Positions 1-9,643 of a DNA stretch of 64,000 bases are shown here, piece after piece (the first letter of the stretch is position 1; each line of letters starts with the position of its first letter). The notes beneath the pieces are model-generated. The model was not told the origin of the DNA and did not search any database. It saw only the letters and a program-made list of their open reading frames with translations. The DNA is from Lachnospiraceae bacterium (lineage in GTDB: Bacteria; Bacillota; Clostridia; Lachnospirales; Lachnospiraceae). Where the stretch lies: the NCBI GenBank assembly GCA_029068555.1, contig JAIECJ010000029.1, forward strand, positions 1 to 64,000, read 5' to 3'. The position numbers were made by a program, and so were the translations under genes.

Positions 1-128
1 CTTGCCTATTTTCCTGATAGCACTACTCCCCAAGCCTCGACGTAGCCACCGCTACGCCTGCGTTTGTGAAGCAGCACTCTCAGAAAAATATTCTGCGCCA
101 AACTATCCAAAACTCAATTTTCACTGTA
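1..128. repeat. Family B palindromic repeat (MITE-like), right part; left end off-window
   Basis: Near-identical to 35935-36061 (ctattttcctgatagcact..cccaagcctcgacg..agccac.gctacgcctgcgtttgtgaagcagcactct..gaaaaatattctg..caaactatccaaaac.caattttcactgta). Confidence 0.85.
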
Positions 129-908
129 CTAGTCAGCCATAAGCGAAAGTCCCAGCACCATCAAAATGATCATCATCCCCGGAAACAACGCATACCACGG
201 CGCCGAAAAAAGATAGGTCTGTGACTCAGATAACATGCTTCCAAGGCTCGCGTCTGGCGGCTGGACACCGATTCCAAGATAGCTCATGCCCGCTTCCGCA
301 AGAACGGCATTGTTAAAACCTATCATGACCGAAGACATCAGAACCGGCATGGCATTTGGCAGAATGTGAACAAAGATAATGCGAAGCTGCCCCACTCCGG
401 CAAGTCTGGCACTCTTCACATAATCCATATCCCTGTACTTGATGAATTCTCCCCTGACAATGCGGGCAAAGCTCGGTATAAACGCAATGCCAAGCGCCAG
501 TATGACATTGTATTTCCCTGTTCCTAAAATACTGACAAATACAAGTGCAAGCAGTATACTTGGAAATGCAAAAACAATATCATTTATGCGCATAAGCAGC
601 TCATCAAGCCAACCGCCAAAATATCCCGTAAATGCCCCCACAACGACACCAGACACAGATCCGATTAACACAGTAGCCGCTGCAATCACAAATGTATTCC
701 CCATGCCTTTCAACACCCTTGAAAAGATATCACGCCCAAAATTGTCACACCCCATGAGATGTCTTAGCGACGGTGCTGCCAGTTTCGCCGTACTGTCCAT
801 TTTCGTAATGTCATAAGGTGTGTAGATAAAGCCTATTATAATCAGCAAAAGCATTGTGCCCGTAATGACAAGACCTGTTATAAAATTTGGAGAATACTTT
901 TTTTTCAT
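129..908 (-). CDS. Oligopeptide/dipeptide ABC transporter permease (DppC-like), C-terminus apparently cut short by family B repeat
   Basis: 259 aa; DppC-type motifs (GCDNFGRDIFSRVLKG, AGMSYLGIGVQPPDASLGSML); ends at LSLMAD where family members usually continue LLGDGLRD.. Confidence 0.85.
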   Translation of the reverse strand: MKKKYSPNFITGLVITGTMLLLIIIGFIYTPYDITKMDSTAKLAAPSLRHLMGCDNFGRDIFSRVLKGMGNTFVIAAATVLIGSVSGVVVGAFTGYFGGWLDELLMRINDIVFAFPSILLALVFVSILGTGKYNVILALGIAFIPSFARIVRGEFIKYRDMDYVKSARLAGVGQLRIIFVHILPNAMPVLMSSVMIGFNNAVLAEAGMSYLGIGVQPPDASLGSMLSESQTYLFSAPWYALFPGMMIILMVLGLSLMAD

Positions 909-961
909 CTCTTAGCCTCCATATTTATCGTATATACCATGAATCTGCCAAAGCTATAATT

Positions 962-1927
962 CTACACAATGCGCGGATCAACTAGCTGGTATATCACATC
1001 AACAAGGAAATTGGTCACAACAACGACAACTGCAATCAGTATGATGACTGCCTCCACAACCGGATAATCCCTATATGAGATAGAGGTCAGCAGAATACGT
1101 CCGATTCCTGGTATATTAAACACCTGCTCTATCACAATGCTGCCCACAAGCATGTCCGCAAGCGTCATTCCCCACAATGTTATAACCGGAATCATGGCAT
1201 TTCTAAGTACATGCCGATACAAAACCTTGTCCGTGTTATTTCCTTTACTATACGCAGTTCGCACATAATCTTTTCCCGATTCATTAATACACGAACTTCT
1301 AAGCATCTTCACAGACATCGCTATTTTGGGCAATGCTATGGCAATACACGGAAAAATAATATATGCAAGAAAACCGCCAAAATCTGTCTCATAGGACACA
1401 AAGCTCCCAGGTGTAAAAAGTTTTAATACTAGTCCAAAGAAGTAAGTTATCAGAATTCCCATAAAAAAATGAGGCACAGACATCACAACCTGATTGACAG
1501 CCATAATCACACGATCCGCCCGCTTTCCACAATGTTTTGCCGTGTAAATCCCTATAGGAAGCGATATCACTGTCATTATCAGGAAGGAAAAAACAGCCAT
1601 CATCACTGTTATTGGAAGTTTTGACAAAATCATGTTGGCAACGGGCAGATTATATTTGTAAGAAGTACCAAAATCACCACTGACAAAACTGATCAGCCAC
1701 TTAAAATACCTTTCCAGAAAAGGCCTGTCCAGACCAAGCTGCTCTCTTAAAGCTGCAAGACTTTCCGGCGTGGCATCCGTTCCAAGCGCTGCCAGCGCTG
1801 CGTCTCCTGGTATCATATCAAAAGCAAGATAGACGAGAAATGAAATACACAAAAGCGTCATTATCATTGTTGTCAGCTTTTTACCGATATATTTCATGTT
1901 CCCGTCTCCTTCCGAGCTCTTTTTCAT
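962..1927 (-). CDS. Oligopeptide/dipeptide ABC transporter permease (DppB-like)
   Basis: 321 aa; ALGTDATPESLAALREQLGLDRP and VRTAYSKG...HVLRNAMIPVIT motifs typical of DppB. Confidence 0.92.
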   Translation of the reverse strand: MKKSSEGDGNMKYIGKKLTTMIMTLLCISFLVYLAFDMIPGDAALAALGTDATPESLAALREQLGLDRPFLERYFKWLISFVSGDFGTSYKYNLPVANMILSKLPITVMMAVFSFLIMTVISLPIGIYTAKHCGKRADRVIMAVNQVVMSVPHFFMGILITYFFGLVLKLFTPGSFVSYETDFGGFLAYIIFPCIAIALPKIAMSVKMLRSSCINESGKDYVRTAYSKGNNTDKVLYRHVLRNAMIPVITLWGMTLADMLVGSIVIEQVFNIPGIGRILLTSISYRDYPVVEAVIILIAVVVVVTNFLVDVIYQLVDPRIV

Positions 1928-1940
1928 TCTGTCTTATATG

Positions 1941-3503
1941 CTACTCCACAATAGAAAGTTTTGAAAAATCCTGAATATAAAGTGGATAGAATGTATAACC
2001 TGTATAGCCTTTTCTGACTGCCACCAGCTCACACATATCCTGAATATAAATATTTGCGGCAGTCTCTGCAAGGATTGTCTCACATTTCTTGTAAGCTTCT
2101 GTTGCCCTGTCATCATCCATCACCGCCTCTGCCGCAAGCGCATCAGCATATGCAGCATCATACATTTTGTTGTTATAATTCACAAAATTGTTGTGTGCAT
2201 CTGAACGGAAGCGGCTAAGCATCGCTCCTGCTGTCAGTGTCGACGCATCCACACCGACAAGCGTCGCCTCAAAATCACGTCCCTGATACACATCGCTCAG
2301 CCATGTTTCCCACTCAATCAGTTCAATATTGGCTATGACACCAATCTGCTTAAACTGTTCTGCCACAACCTGAGCTGTGTCAATATGCTGCTGATAATTT
2401 GATGGTACTTTCATTGTAAAACTGAAACCGTCAGGATACCCCGCCTCTGTCAAAAATGCCTTTGCTTTCTCAATATCTGTCGTATAGGTACTGTTCAGCT
2501 CTTCAATATAATATTTCCCAAAGGCCGGAAACATACTACTTCCTACTGGTGTCCCTTTTCCTTCTGAAACAAAATCAAGTATCTCCTGTTTGTCCACCGC
2601 ATAACTGAGTGCCTGCCGTACTTTTTCGTTGTTGAACGGCTCCACTGCATTGTTGAGATATACAGCCTGTACAAGATTCATCGTGCCCTCAAGTATCTCA
2701 AAATCATCTCCAAGTTCTGCCGCCTGCGCCGTCGAAACCCTTGCAACCAAATCAACTGCACCTCCCTCAAGATTCATCACAATCGAATCCGCATCAGCAA
2801 GAACCTTTAATGTGACATCTTTGATATGCGCTGGTTCTCCCCAGTAATCGTCAAACCGTTCAAGCACTACATTCTCCTGCAGAGAACGCGAAACAAATTT
2901 GTATGGTCCTGTTCCGACGGGATTCGTCTGAAGGTCGCCAGCATCAGCTGGCACAATGGCAGCTTCAACAGTTGACAAAATTGCCATAAAGGAACTGCTC
3001 GACTCTTTCAATGTAATAACAATCGTATTCTCATCAGGTGTATCCACGCTCACAATGTTAGAAAACGCTGATATAACCGGTTCTCCCCCATTCAGACCAG
3101 CGCATGTATCAATCGAATACTTCACATCCGCAGCAGTAACGGATTTTCCATTGTGAAACTTTATTCCGTCTCTCAATGTAAACATATATACAAGTCCATC
3201 TTCCGACATTGTGTAATCGCTTGCCACGGCAGGGATCAGATTACCCTCGCTGTCCGGTTTATATAGTCCTTCATAGATATTATAAAGAATCTCCTGTGTA
3301 CCCGCCCCCTGTGACAAGCTCGGCACCAGACTGTCCAAATCCTGTGGAATGCCTATGGTAATATGCGATGCGACAGCAGTATCTGCAACCTTTACAGAGT
3401 CTCCATCCTCCTTATCACCCGAGCATCCACCCAGTGCAACAGTCAATGTAAGCAACATACTTGCAAAAAGAACCTTTACAAATCTTTGTCCTCTTTTCGT
3501 CAT
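1941..3503 (-). CDS. Peptide ABC transporter substrate-binding lipoprotein (SBP family 5)
   Basis: 520 aa; lipobox LGGC; SBP_bac_5 pattern (TFTLRDGIKFHNGKSVTAADVKYSI). Confidence 0.93.
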   Translation of the reverse strand: MTKRGQRFVKVLFASMLLTLTVALGGCSGDKEDGDSVKVADTAVASHITIGIPQDLDSLVPSLSQGAGTQEILYNIYEGLYKPDSEGNLIPAVASDYTMSEDGLVYMFTLRDGIKFHNGKSVTAADVKYSIDTCAGLNGGEPVISAFSNIVSVDTPDENTIVITLKESSSSFMAILSTVEAAIVPADAGDLQTNPVGTGPYKFVSRSLQENVVLERFDDYWGEPAHIKDVTLKVLADADSIVMNLEGGAVDLVARVSTAQAAELGDDFEILEGTMNLVQAVYLNNAVEPFNNEKVRQALSYAVDKQEILDFVSEGKGTPVGSSMFPAFGKYYIEELNSTYTTDIEKAKAFLTEAGYPDGFSFTMKVPSNYQQHIDTAQVVAEQFKQIGVIANIELIEWETWLSDVYQGRDFEATLVGVDASTLTAGAMLSRFRSDAHNNFVNYNNKMYDAAYADALAAEAVMDDDRATEAYKKCETILAETAANIYIQDMCELVAVRKGYTGYTFYPLYIQDFSKLSIVE

Positions 3504-3590
3504 GTCTTTTACTCCTTTTCATTCATATTTATTTGTTATTTTACCCCAAAAAGTATAGTCAATATTATTTTCCTATGTACCATCTTTTTG

Positions 3591-3735
3591 GGTAACAGTT
3601 CAGCCTTCAGCTTCCTGTTGCCGGCATCAAGCCATGCAAAATCGCTTCGCGATGGCCTGATGTATCTCAACCACTACGCTATTTCACGGACTTTGCAATA
3701 AATGCAAAGTCCTAAAACGTGTTTGGTTCTGTTAG
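3591..3735 (-). repeat. Family C two-hairpin palindromic element, copy 1
   Basis: Ends GGTAACAGTTC / GGTTCTGTTA; hairpin 3625-3662 (CATCAaGCCAT..ATGGCcTGATG) and hairpin 3688-3712 (GGACTTTGCA-ataaa-TGCAAAGTCC). Confidence 0.7.
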
Positions 3736-3803
3736 ATTTTAAACAAATATAATAAAAAATGCAAGGCATTTTAAAGACAATCTTGTTTTTTATTATATAC
3801 AAA

Positions 3804-4256
3804 TTATTTATCCAATACCTTTTTCAGTTCATCCATAAATGTATTGATATCCTTAAACTCACGGTACACCGACGCAAATCTGACATACGCCACTGCATCT
3901 AAATCCTTAAGCTTATTCATGACAAGCTCCCCGACAACACGGCTGCTGATTTCTTTTTCCTCGCGATTCAGGATATCTGCCTCCACCTCATCAACCAGCA
4001 CATCAATACTGTCCATACTAACAGGACGCTTATGACACGCCCTTAATACCCCTGTCTCAATCTTTGACCGATCATATGCCTCCCTGTTATCATCTTTCTT
4101 GATAATAATAAGGGGAATTGCCTCAACTTTTTCATATGTGGTAAAGCGTTTATTACACACGTCACACACACGTCTCCGGCGTATGGAACTGTTATCCTCA
4201 GCTGGTCTTGAATCAATTACCCTGGTATTATCATGACTGCAAAACGGACATTTCAT
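3804..4256 (-). CDS. nrdR: Transcriptional repressor NrdR
   Basis: MKCPFCSHDNTRVIDSRPAEDNSSIRRRRVCDVCNKRFTTYEKVE zinc ribbon plus ATP-cone; internal Met start preferred over track start 4316. Confidence 0.96.
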   Translation of the reverse strand: MKCPFCSHDNTRVIDSRPAEDNSSIRRRRVCDVCNKRFTTYEKVEAIPLIIIKKDDNREAYDRSKIETGVLRACHKRPVSMDSIDVLVDEVEADILNREEKEISSRVVGELVMNKLKDLDAVAYVRFASVYREFKDINTFMDELKKVLDK

Positions 4257-4374
4257 TCTAACCCTCCATTCTGCCGGCAGCCCGCAAGTTTGGACGCCAG
4301 CACAAATTTCATCCAAATTCAGTATAATTTATGTTTTCGCCGATGTCAATCAGGCGGGGCAGGCTGTTTTCCTT

Positions 4375-4626
4375 TTAGATATCTACTAAAATCAAGTCTG
4401 GTCCAATCTGTCTGATACAGTTATATGGAATGGCAATCACAGAATCATCTGTAATCATTGACCAGAATCCTTTGCAGCCTGGCACAATAATTTTGCAGAT
4501 ACATCCCTTACACTCGTCAATCTCCAAATCACAGACATGCCCAAGCCTTCTACAGTCTTTGATACATATTACTTCTTTTCTCTTTAACTCCTTATAAGTC
4601 ATCATAAAAAATCCCCTTTTCAGCAA
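4375..4626 (-). CDS. YlmC/YmxH family sporulation-associated PRC-barrel protein
   Basis: 83 aa; ELKRKEVICIKDCRRLGHVCDLEID...IPYNCIRQIGPDLILVDI. Confidence 0.85.
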   Translation of the reverse strand: MLKRGFFMMTYKELKRKEVICIKDCRRLGHVCDLEIDECKGCICKIIVPGCKGFWSMITDDSVIAIPYNCIRQIGPDLILVDI

Positions 4627-4685
4627 GGTGCATTTATATATTATATGCGTCTCGCCAAAAACGGGGAATCTTTACCAGACAATCC

Positions 4686-6887
4686 CTATGAAGCCTTAAA
4701 CTCTATCTCTGTTATGTCAACAACCTCGTCTGCATTCTTTGCAAGCAGCAGCATGTAACTGCCTGCATCTGCTTTAAAACTGTGCGCCCCCTCATCAAAA
4801 TACATAAAGGCATCCCGCTCAAGTATGAGTGAAATTTCCCGCGCCTCGCCTGCTTCAAGAAAAATCTTCTCAAATGCTTTTAATTCCTTTGCAGCTTTTC
4901 TAACCTTTGGACACTTATCCGCCACATAAATCTGTGCAACTGCCGCACCAGCACGGCTTCCAATATTGGAAACGTCAAAGCTTACTTTCACACTTTTACT
5001 ATCTGCCGTATCTTCAAGTACTTCTGCTCTGATACCAGTCATCACAAAATCTGTATATGACAGTCCATAGCCAAACGGAAATGCTGTCGCAACGTCATAA
5101 GTATCATAATACCTGTAGCCTACAAAAATATCCTCTCCGTAATTTACCTTGTCCCCTCCCGGAAACTCGCCAAGCACTGCTACCGGGCAGTCTTTTTCAC
5201 TGACAGGGAAAGTTTCCGGCAAATGACCTGATGGATTGACATCCCCAAACAGTACCTCTGCAAGTGCAATTCCTCCCTCCATGCCTGCATACCAGCTATA
5301 TACCAATGTGTCGGCATTGTCAAGCCATGCACTCATATCAACTGGTGAACCTGCGACAAGTGTTATGACTGCATCCGGTCTTACATGCAGAAGTTCGGAA
5401 ATCAGTCTGTCCTGTTCATATGGCAGCTTCATATCCACCCTGTCCTGCCCCTCTGTGTCATAGTCATGTGTCAGACCGCCCACATAGATGACCGCATCTG
5501 CATCTTGTGCCGCCTCCAGGGCTTCTTTCAAATATTTCTCATTCATTTCTTTCTGGCGCTGCTTCTTTTCCTCAGACTCTGTTTTTGTACCCGGTTCCTG
5601 TGAAACCTGTGTCGTATTGTTATCCTGATTCAGGCTGTCTGCCTGACCATTCTCACTGTCGCCAGTATTTGCCCAGATATTGCCGATATCCTCATTGCAA
5701 TATCCCGGCTTATATATAATCTCAGTATTTCCCCCAAGAAGCATATTCAGTCCCATAAGTGGTGTTATCTCGTACAATGCCTTAATTTCTGCACTTCCTC
5801 CGCCAGGTGCATGCTGTCTGTTGGCATTCTCCCCCACAACCAGAAGCTTTTTAATCTTCTTTCTGTCAAGTGGAAGAATTTCTTTATTATTTTTCAGGAG
5901 TACAACAGATTCCCTTGCCGTCTGCCTCAATACAGCTTTATCCTCATAATCATTGTACCCGCCGGCGCTGCGCTCACCGTCAAGCATATGAAGCTTGTTC
6001 ATAACATTTAATATATGGCGGACTTTCTCATCTATCTTCGCATATATAGTCTTTTTATCCACTTCTCCGCCCTCAATCATCCGAATGATCGGTTCTGCCA
6101 TATAATATTCATCAAAATTATCTGTAACGGACATTTCCATGTCAAGTCCATTCAGCAGAGCTTCCTTCGTATCATGTACACCCCCCCAGTCCGATACCGT
6201 GATTCCTTCAAATCCCCATTCCTTGCGAAGAATATCATTCAGCAGGTAATCATGATGACAGCAGTGCGTACCGCGGAGCTTATTGTAAGCCCCCATAACG
6301 CCTTTTGCCTTGCCTTTCTTGACTGCCGCCTCAAATCCTGGCAGATAGATTTCGCGTAATGCGCGTTCGCTAACTTCTACATCCACATCAAGCCGCCTGG
6401 TTTCCTGATTATTGACAGCAAAGTGCTTCACACATGAGGAAACATCATTTTCCTCAATACCTTGCACCACCGGCACAACCATCTCTGATACGAGATAGGG
6501 ATCCTCCCCCATATATTCAAAACTTCTTCCGCACATCGGCGTTCGCATGATATTGATTCCCGGCGCAAGAATCATATCCTTGCCGCGTCCTCTTGCCTCC
6601 TTGCCAAGCAGTCTGCCTGCAGAGTATGCAAGCGCCCTATTCCATGTCGCTGCAAGAGCTGTATTACAAGGAAGATATGATACGTAATCATAGCTTAGAC
6701 CAATGTCTTTCCACACTGCATTTTCAAAATCTTTCCGAACCCCTCTTGGACCGTCTGAAGTCTTAAAAGGAGGTATTCCAAGACGCTCTACCCCTTTTGT
6801 CGTAAAGAAACCATCTCCATGAATCATGCCTATTTTTTCCTGCAATGTAAGCTTTGCTATCAGTTTCTCAATTTTTTCTTTGGTCAT
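4686..6887 (-). CDS. Glycoside hydrolase family 3 beta-glucosidase-like protein
   Basis: 733 aa; GH3 motifs (KHFAVNNQE, GFEGITVSDWGG nucleophile region, FGYGLSYT). Confidence 0.93.
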   Translation of the reverse strand: MTKEKIEKLIAKLTLQEKIGMIHGDGFFTTKGVERLGIPPFKTSDGPRGVRKDFENAVWKDIGLSYDYVSYLPCNTALAATWNRALAYSAGRLLGKEARGRGKDMILAPGINIMRTPMCGRSFEYMGEDPYLVSEMVVPVVQGIEENDVSSCVKHFAVNNQETRRLDVDVEVSERALREIYLPGFEAAVKKGKAKGVMGAYNKLRGTHCCHHDYLLNDILRKEWGFEGITVSDWGGVHDTKEALLNGLDMEMSVTDNFDEYYMAEPIIRMIEGGEVDKKTIYAKIDEKVRHILNVMNKLHMLDGERSAGGYNDYEDKAVLRQTARESVVLLKNNKEILPLDRKKIKKLLVVGENANRQHAPGGGSAEIKALYEITPLMGLNMLLGGNTEIIYKPGYCNEDIGNIWANTGDSENGQADSLNQDNNTTQVSQEPGTKTESEEKKQRQKEMNEKYLKEALEAAQDADAVIYVGGLTHDYDTEGQDRVDMKLPYEQDRLISELLHVRPDAVITLVAGSPVDMSAWLDNADTLVYSWYAGMEGGIALAEVLFGDVNPSGHLPETFPVSEKDCPVAVLGEFPGGDKVNYGEDIFVGYRYYDTYDVATAFPFGYGLSYTDFVMTGIRAEVLEDTADSKSVKVSFDVSNIGSRAGAAVAQIYVADKCPKVRKAAKELKAFEKIFLEAGEAREISLILERDAFMYFDEGAHSFKADAGSYMLLLAKNADEVVDITEIEFKAS

Positions 6888-7789
6888 AATTCCCTGTCCC
6901 CCTTCTCTATTCTGTTAGATGTTTTCAATATACGATACCTTACAAACGCATTCATTCCCACTGCAAAGACAAACATTGCCAGTCCGAGCACTTGTGACAC
7001 TGCAACCTGCGTTCCAGGAATCAAAAGCCGGTCAGTACGAATTCCCTCTATGACAAAGCGTCCTATTCCATATCCTCCAAGATAAAATAGACACATTTGC
7101 CCATGGTACTTTTTCCTTTTATGATATAAGAGCATAGCAGCCAAAACACCCATGTTCCAGATACCTTCATACAAAAACGTAGGATGTACCTGTATGAAAT
7201 TTACATCACCCATCGCAGTCATCCCATCAATATGCGACTGTGCAATATCCCACGGCCGTACTGCGTCAACGGGAAGCCGCATGGCAAAAACAGAGTTTGT
7301 ATAACCGCCAAACACCTCTCTGTTAAAGAAATTTCCCCACCTGCCAATAATCTGTCCAAGCACAAGCCCATAAACCCCGCAATCCCCAATCTGATAAGGT
7401 GAAATCTTTCTGAGCCGGCTATATATAAAAAGAGTAATAAACGCTGCAATCACCGCGCCATATATCGCAAGTCCGCCCTGTCTGAGATTAAAAATACCAA
7501 GAAAATTGTCCTTATATAAATCCCACGAAAAAATCACATAGTAGATTCTTGCCCCAATGACCGAAAAAATTACTGCATAGATGCCAAAATCCCATATAAC
7601 ATCCGTGTCCATTTCCTCTTTTTTTGCTATCTGTACTGCCGTCAACACTCCGAGCATAACCCCAATGCCGATTATCAATCCGTAAAATGCAATCTCAAAG
7701 CCAAACACTGAAAAACTTTTGGGAAGATTTTTCAGATAAATTCCAAGATGCGGAAAGGCTATATCATTTACTCCCATTATATCAGGCAT
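6884..7789 (-). CDS. lgt: Prolipoprotein diacylglyceryl transferase
   Basis: 301 aa; GGLAIYGAVI, GRWGNFFNREVFGG, HPTFLYEGIWN, GRFVIEGIRTDRL. Confidence 0.96.
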   Translation of the reverse strand: MPDIMGVNDIAFPHLGIYLKNLPKSFSVFGFEIAFYGLIIGIGVMLGVLTAVQIAKKEEMDTDVIWDFGIYAVIFSVIGARIYYVIFSWDLYKDNFLGIFNLRQGGLAIYGAVIAAFITLFIYSRLRKISPYQIGDCGVYGLVLGQIIGRWGNFFNREVFGGYTNSVFAMRLPVDAVRPWDIAQSHIDGMTAMGDVNFIQVHPTFLYEGIWNMGVLAAMLLYHKRKKYHGQMCLFYLGGYGIGRFVIEGIRTDRLLIPGTQVAVSQVLGLAMFVFAVGMNAFVRYRILKTSNRIEKGDREL

Positions 7790-7823
7790 ATATTTTACCT
7801 CGCTTAAATATTATCATATCATT

Positions 7824-8921
7824 CTAAACATTAAACCGGAACAAAATCACATCCCCGTCTTTTACCACATACTCCTTGCCCTCGAGACCGACAAGTCCTT
7901 TATCCCTTGCTGCCGCAAGAGAACCATTTTCCAGTAAATCCCTGTAATTCACAACCTCTGCACGAATAAAACCTCGCTCAAAATCTGTGTGAATCTTTCC
8001 TGCCGCCTGCGGCGCCTTGGTGCCGACCTTAATCGTCCATGCGCGGCATTCATCCTCTCCCGCCGTCAGGAAGCTGATTAATCCCAGCAGCCTGTAGCTT
8101 GCTGATATCAGCTTGTCCAGTCCGGATTCCTTTAATCCTAAATCTTCAAGGAACATTATTTTTTCATCATCATCAAGCTCTGCAATTTCCTGTTCAATCT
8201 GGGCACAAATTACAAATACCTCAAAATCTTCTCCTGCAGCATACTCACGGACTTCCTTCACCCCCTCATTGCCTGCACCATCATTTGCGAGATCGTCTTC
8301 CGCCACATTTGCAGCAAAGATAACAGGTTTATCTGTCAATAGATTGTAACCATTTCTCCATAGAATTTCCTCATCATCTTCTGTCACAAAGCTTTTTGCC
8401 ATTTTCCCTTCCTCAAGGTGTGCCTTGAGCCGCTCTGCAAGTGCAAGCTCCTTTGCCTGAGTCTTGTCATTTTTGGCGCCCCTTGTAACCTTTGCAATGC
8501 GTCTCTCAAGTATCTCAATATCAGAGAAAATAAGCTCTAAGTTTATCGTCTCAATATCTCTTAATGGATTAATGTTTCCGTCAACATGGACGATATTGGA
8601 ATCCTCAAAGCATCTTACCACATGGACTATCGCATCAACCTCACGGATATTGGCAAGAAACTGATTTCCAAGTCCTTCTCCCTTTGATGCACCCTTTACC
8701 AGTCCCGCTATATCAACAAATTCAATCACTGCGGGTGTTACTTTTTTCGTGTGGTAAAGCTCGCCAAGAAGCCTGATTCTCTCATCAGGCACCGTTACCA
8801 CGCCCACGTTCGGATCAATTGTACAAAACGGGTAGTTTGCAGACTCTGCACCTGCCTTTGTCAAAGAATTGAATAATGTACTCTTTCCTACGTTTGGAAG
8901 TCCGACGATTCCTAGTTTCAT
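7824..8921 (-). CDS. ychF: Redox-regulated ATPase/GTPase YchF
   Basis: 365 aa; MKLGIVGLPNVGKSTLFN, FVDIAGLVKGASKGEGLGNQFLANIREVDAI, TGS-like C-terminus. Confidence 0.97.
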   Translation of the reverse strand: MKLGIVGLPNVGKSTLFNSLTKAGAESANYPFCTIDPNVGVVTVPDERIRLLGELYHTKKVTPAVIEFVDIAGLVKGASKGEGLGNQFLANIREVDAIVHVVRCFEDSNIVHVDGNINPLRDIETINLELIFSDIEILERRIAKVTRGAKNDKTQAKELALAERLKAHLEEGKMAKSFVTEDDEEILWRNGYNLLTDKPVIFAANVAEDDLANDGAGNEGVKEVREYAAGEDFEVFVICAQIEQEIAELDDDEKIMFLEDLGLKESGLDKLISASYRLLGLISFLTAGEDECRAWTIKVGTKAPQAAGKIHTDFERGFIRAEVVNYRDLLENGSLAAARDKGLVGLEGKEYVVKDGDVILFRFNV

Positions 8922-9008
8922 ATCTTGTTATACCTGCTCAGAAATCCTTTATTTTCAAGGGTTTCTGCCTTTCTCTATATTTTTACTACACAAATTACTA
9001 CACAATTT

Positions 9009-9168
9009 TTAAGGCACTTTCATTTTTTCAACTTCTTTGACCATTTCATCTCCGGTTACATGGACGTATAAATTCATCGTAATACCTACATTGGCCTGAT
9101 CTAAAATCACCCGTAAAGTCTTAGGGCGTGTTTGAAAAATGCTCCTTGCCTTTTAAGTCTTTACCCAT
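9009..9168 (-). pseudogene. Remnant of a tyrosine-type (Tn916-like) integrase: N-terminal MGKDLKGKE joined through a family A solo end to a C-terminal fragment
   Basis: Minus strand 9168 onward reads MGKDLKGKE then HFSNTP*; 9009-9123 in another frame reads PKTLRVILDQANVGITMNLYVHVTGDEMVKEVEKMKVP*, a typical integrase C-terminus. Confidence 0.75.
9124..9142. repeat. Family A solo terminal repeat (scar)
   Basis: GGGCGTGTTTGAAAAATGC preceded by TTAG; no partner end nearby. Confidence 0.75.
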
Positions 9169-9406
9169 AAAATCAACTCCCTTCTGCTGTTTTCCAGCAA
9201 AAAGAGTCTGATACAAGCCTATATTATAGCATATTGTCCTTCATTTTGGAATAATCAAATTGAATTTTATACTTAAATCTTATCTTAAATTTCCTAACTA
9301 CTTGATATGTATGGGAGTTTGACAGCTGAACATTAGAAAAAGTACTTGCAGGACACAAAAGCAGAGCCGCTCAGATCACATTCCATGCTGACAGACAGAT
9401 CGACTA

Positions 9407-9618
9407 GAGCGTGTTTGAAAAATGCTTTCTGCCAGGTGTGCGTCACAGTTTGCGGGAGATTCAATCATCTAACAGATGACTGGCCAAATGAAGGAGACGT
9501 AGGAGGCAAAGGCATAAAGGGCAATGCCTTATGTCGACTGAATTTGGTGCAAAAATCACACAAAGCAGGAATACGACGCTTTGGCATCGTTATGCAGGTG
9601 GCAGGAATGATTTTTCAA
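9407..9618. mobile_element. Family A MITE-like element, right terminus truncated
   Basis: ctaGAGCGTGTTTGAAAAATGCTTTCTGCCAG...GGCAGGAATGATTTTTCAA; aligns to copies at 20914, 26388, 35672, 46020. Confidence 0.88.
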
Positions 9619-9643
9619 TTCTATTCTGCCTGCAACGGCAATT

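Noticed and set aside
1934-2116. 60-aa minus ORF overlapping the substrate-binding protein gene
   Set aside because: Overlaps a well-supported CDS in another frame.
9407-9618. CRISPR-like repeats
   Set aside because: Repeats are dispersed, long and palindromic with no spacer array; no cas genes present.
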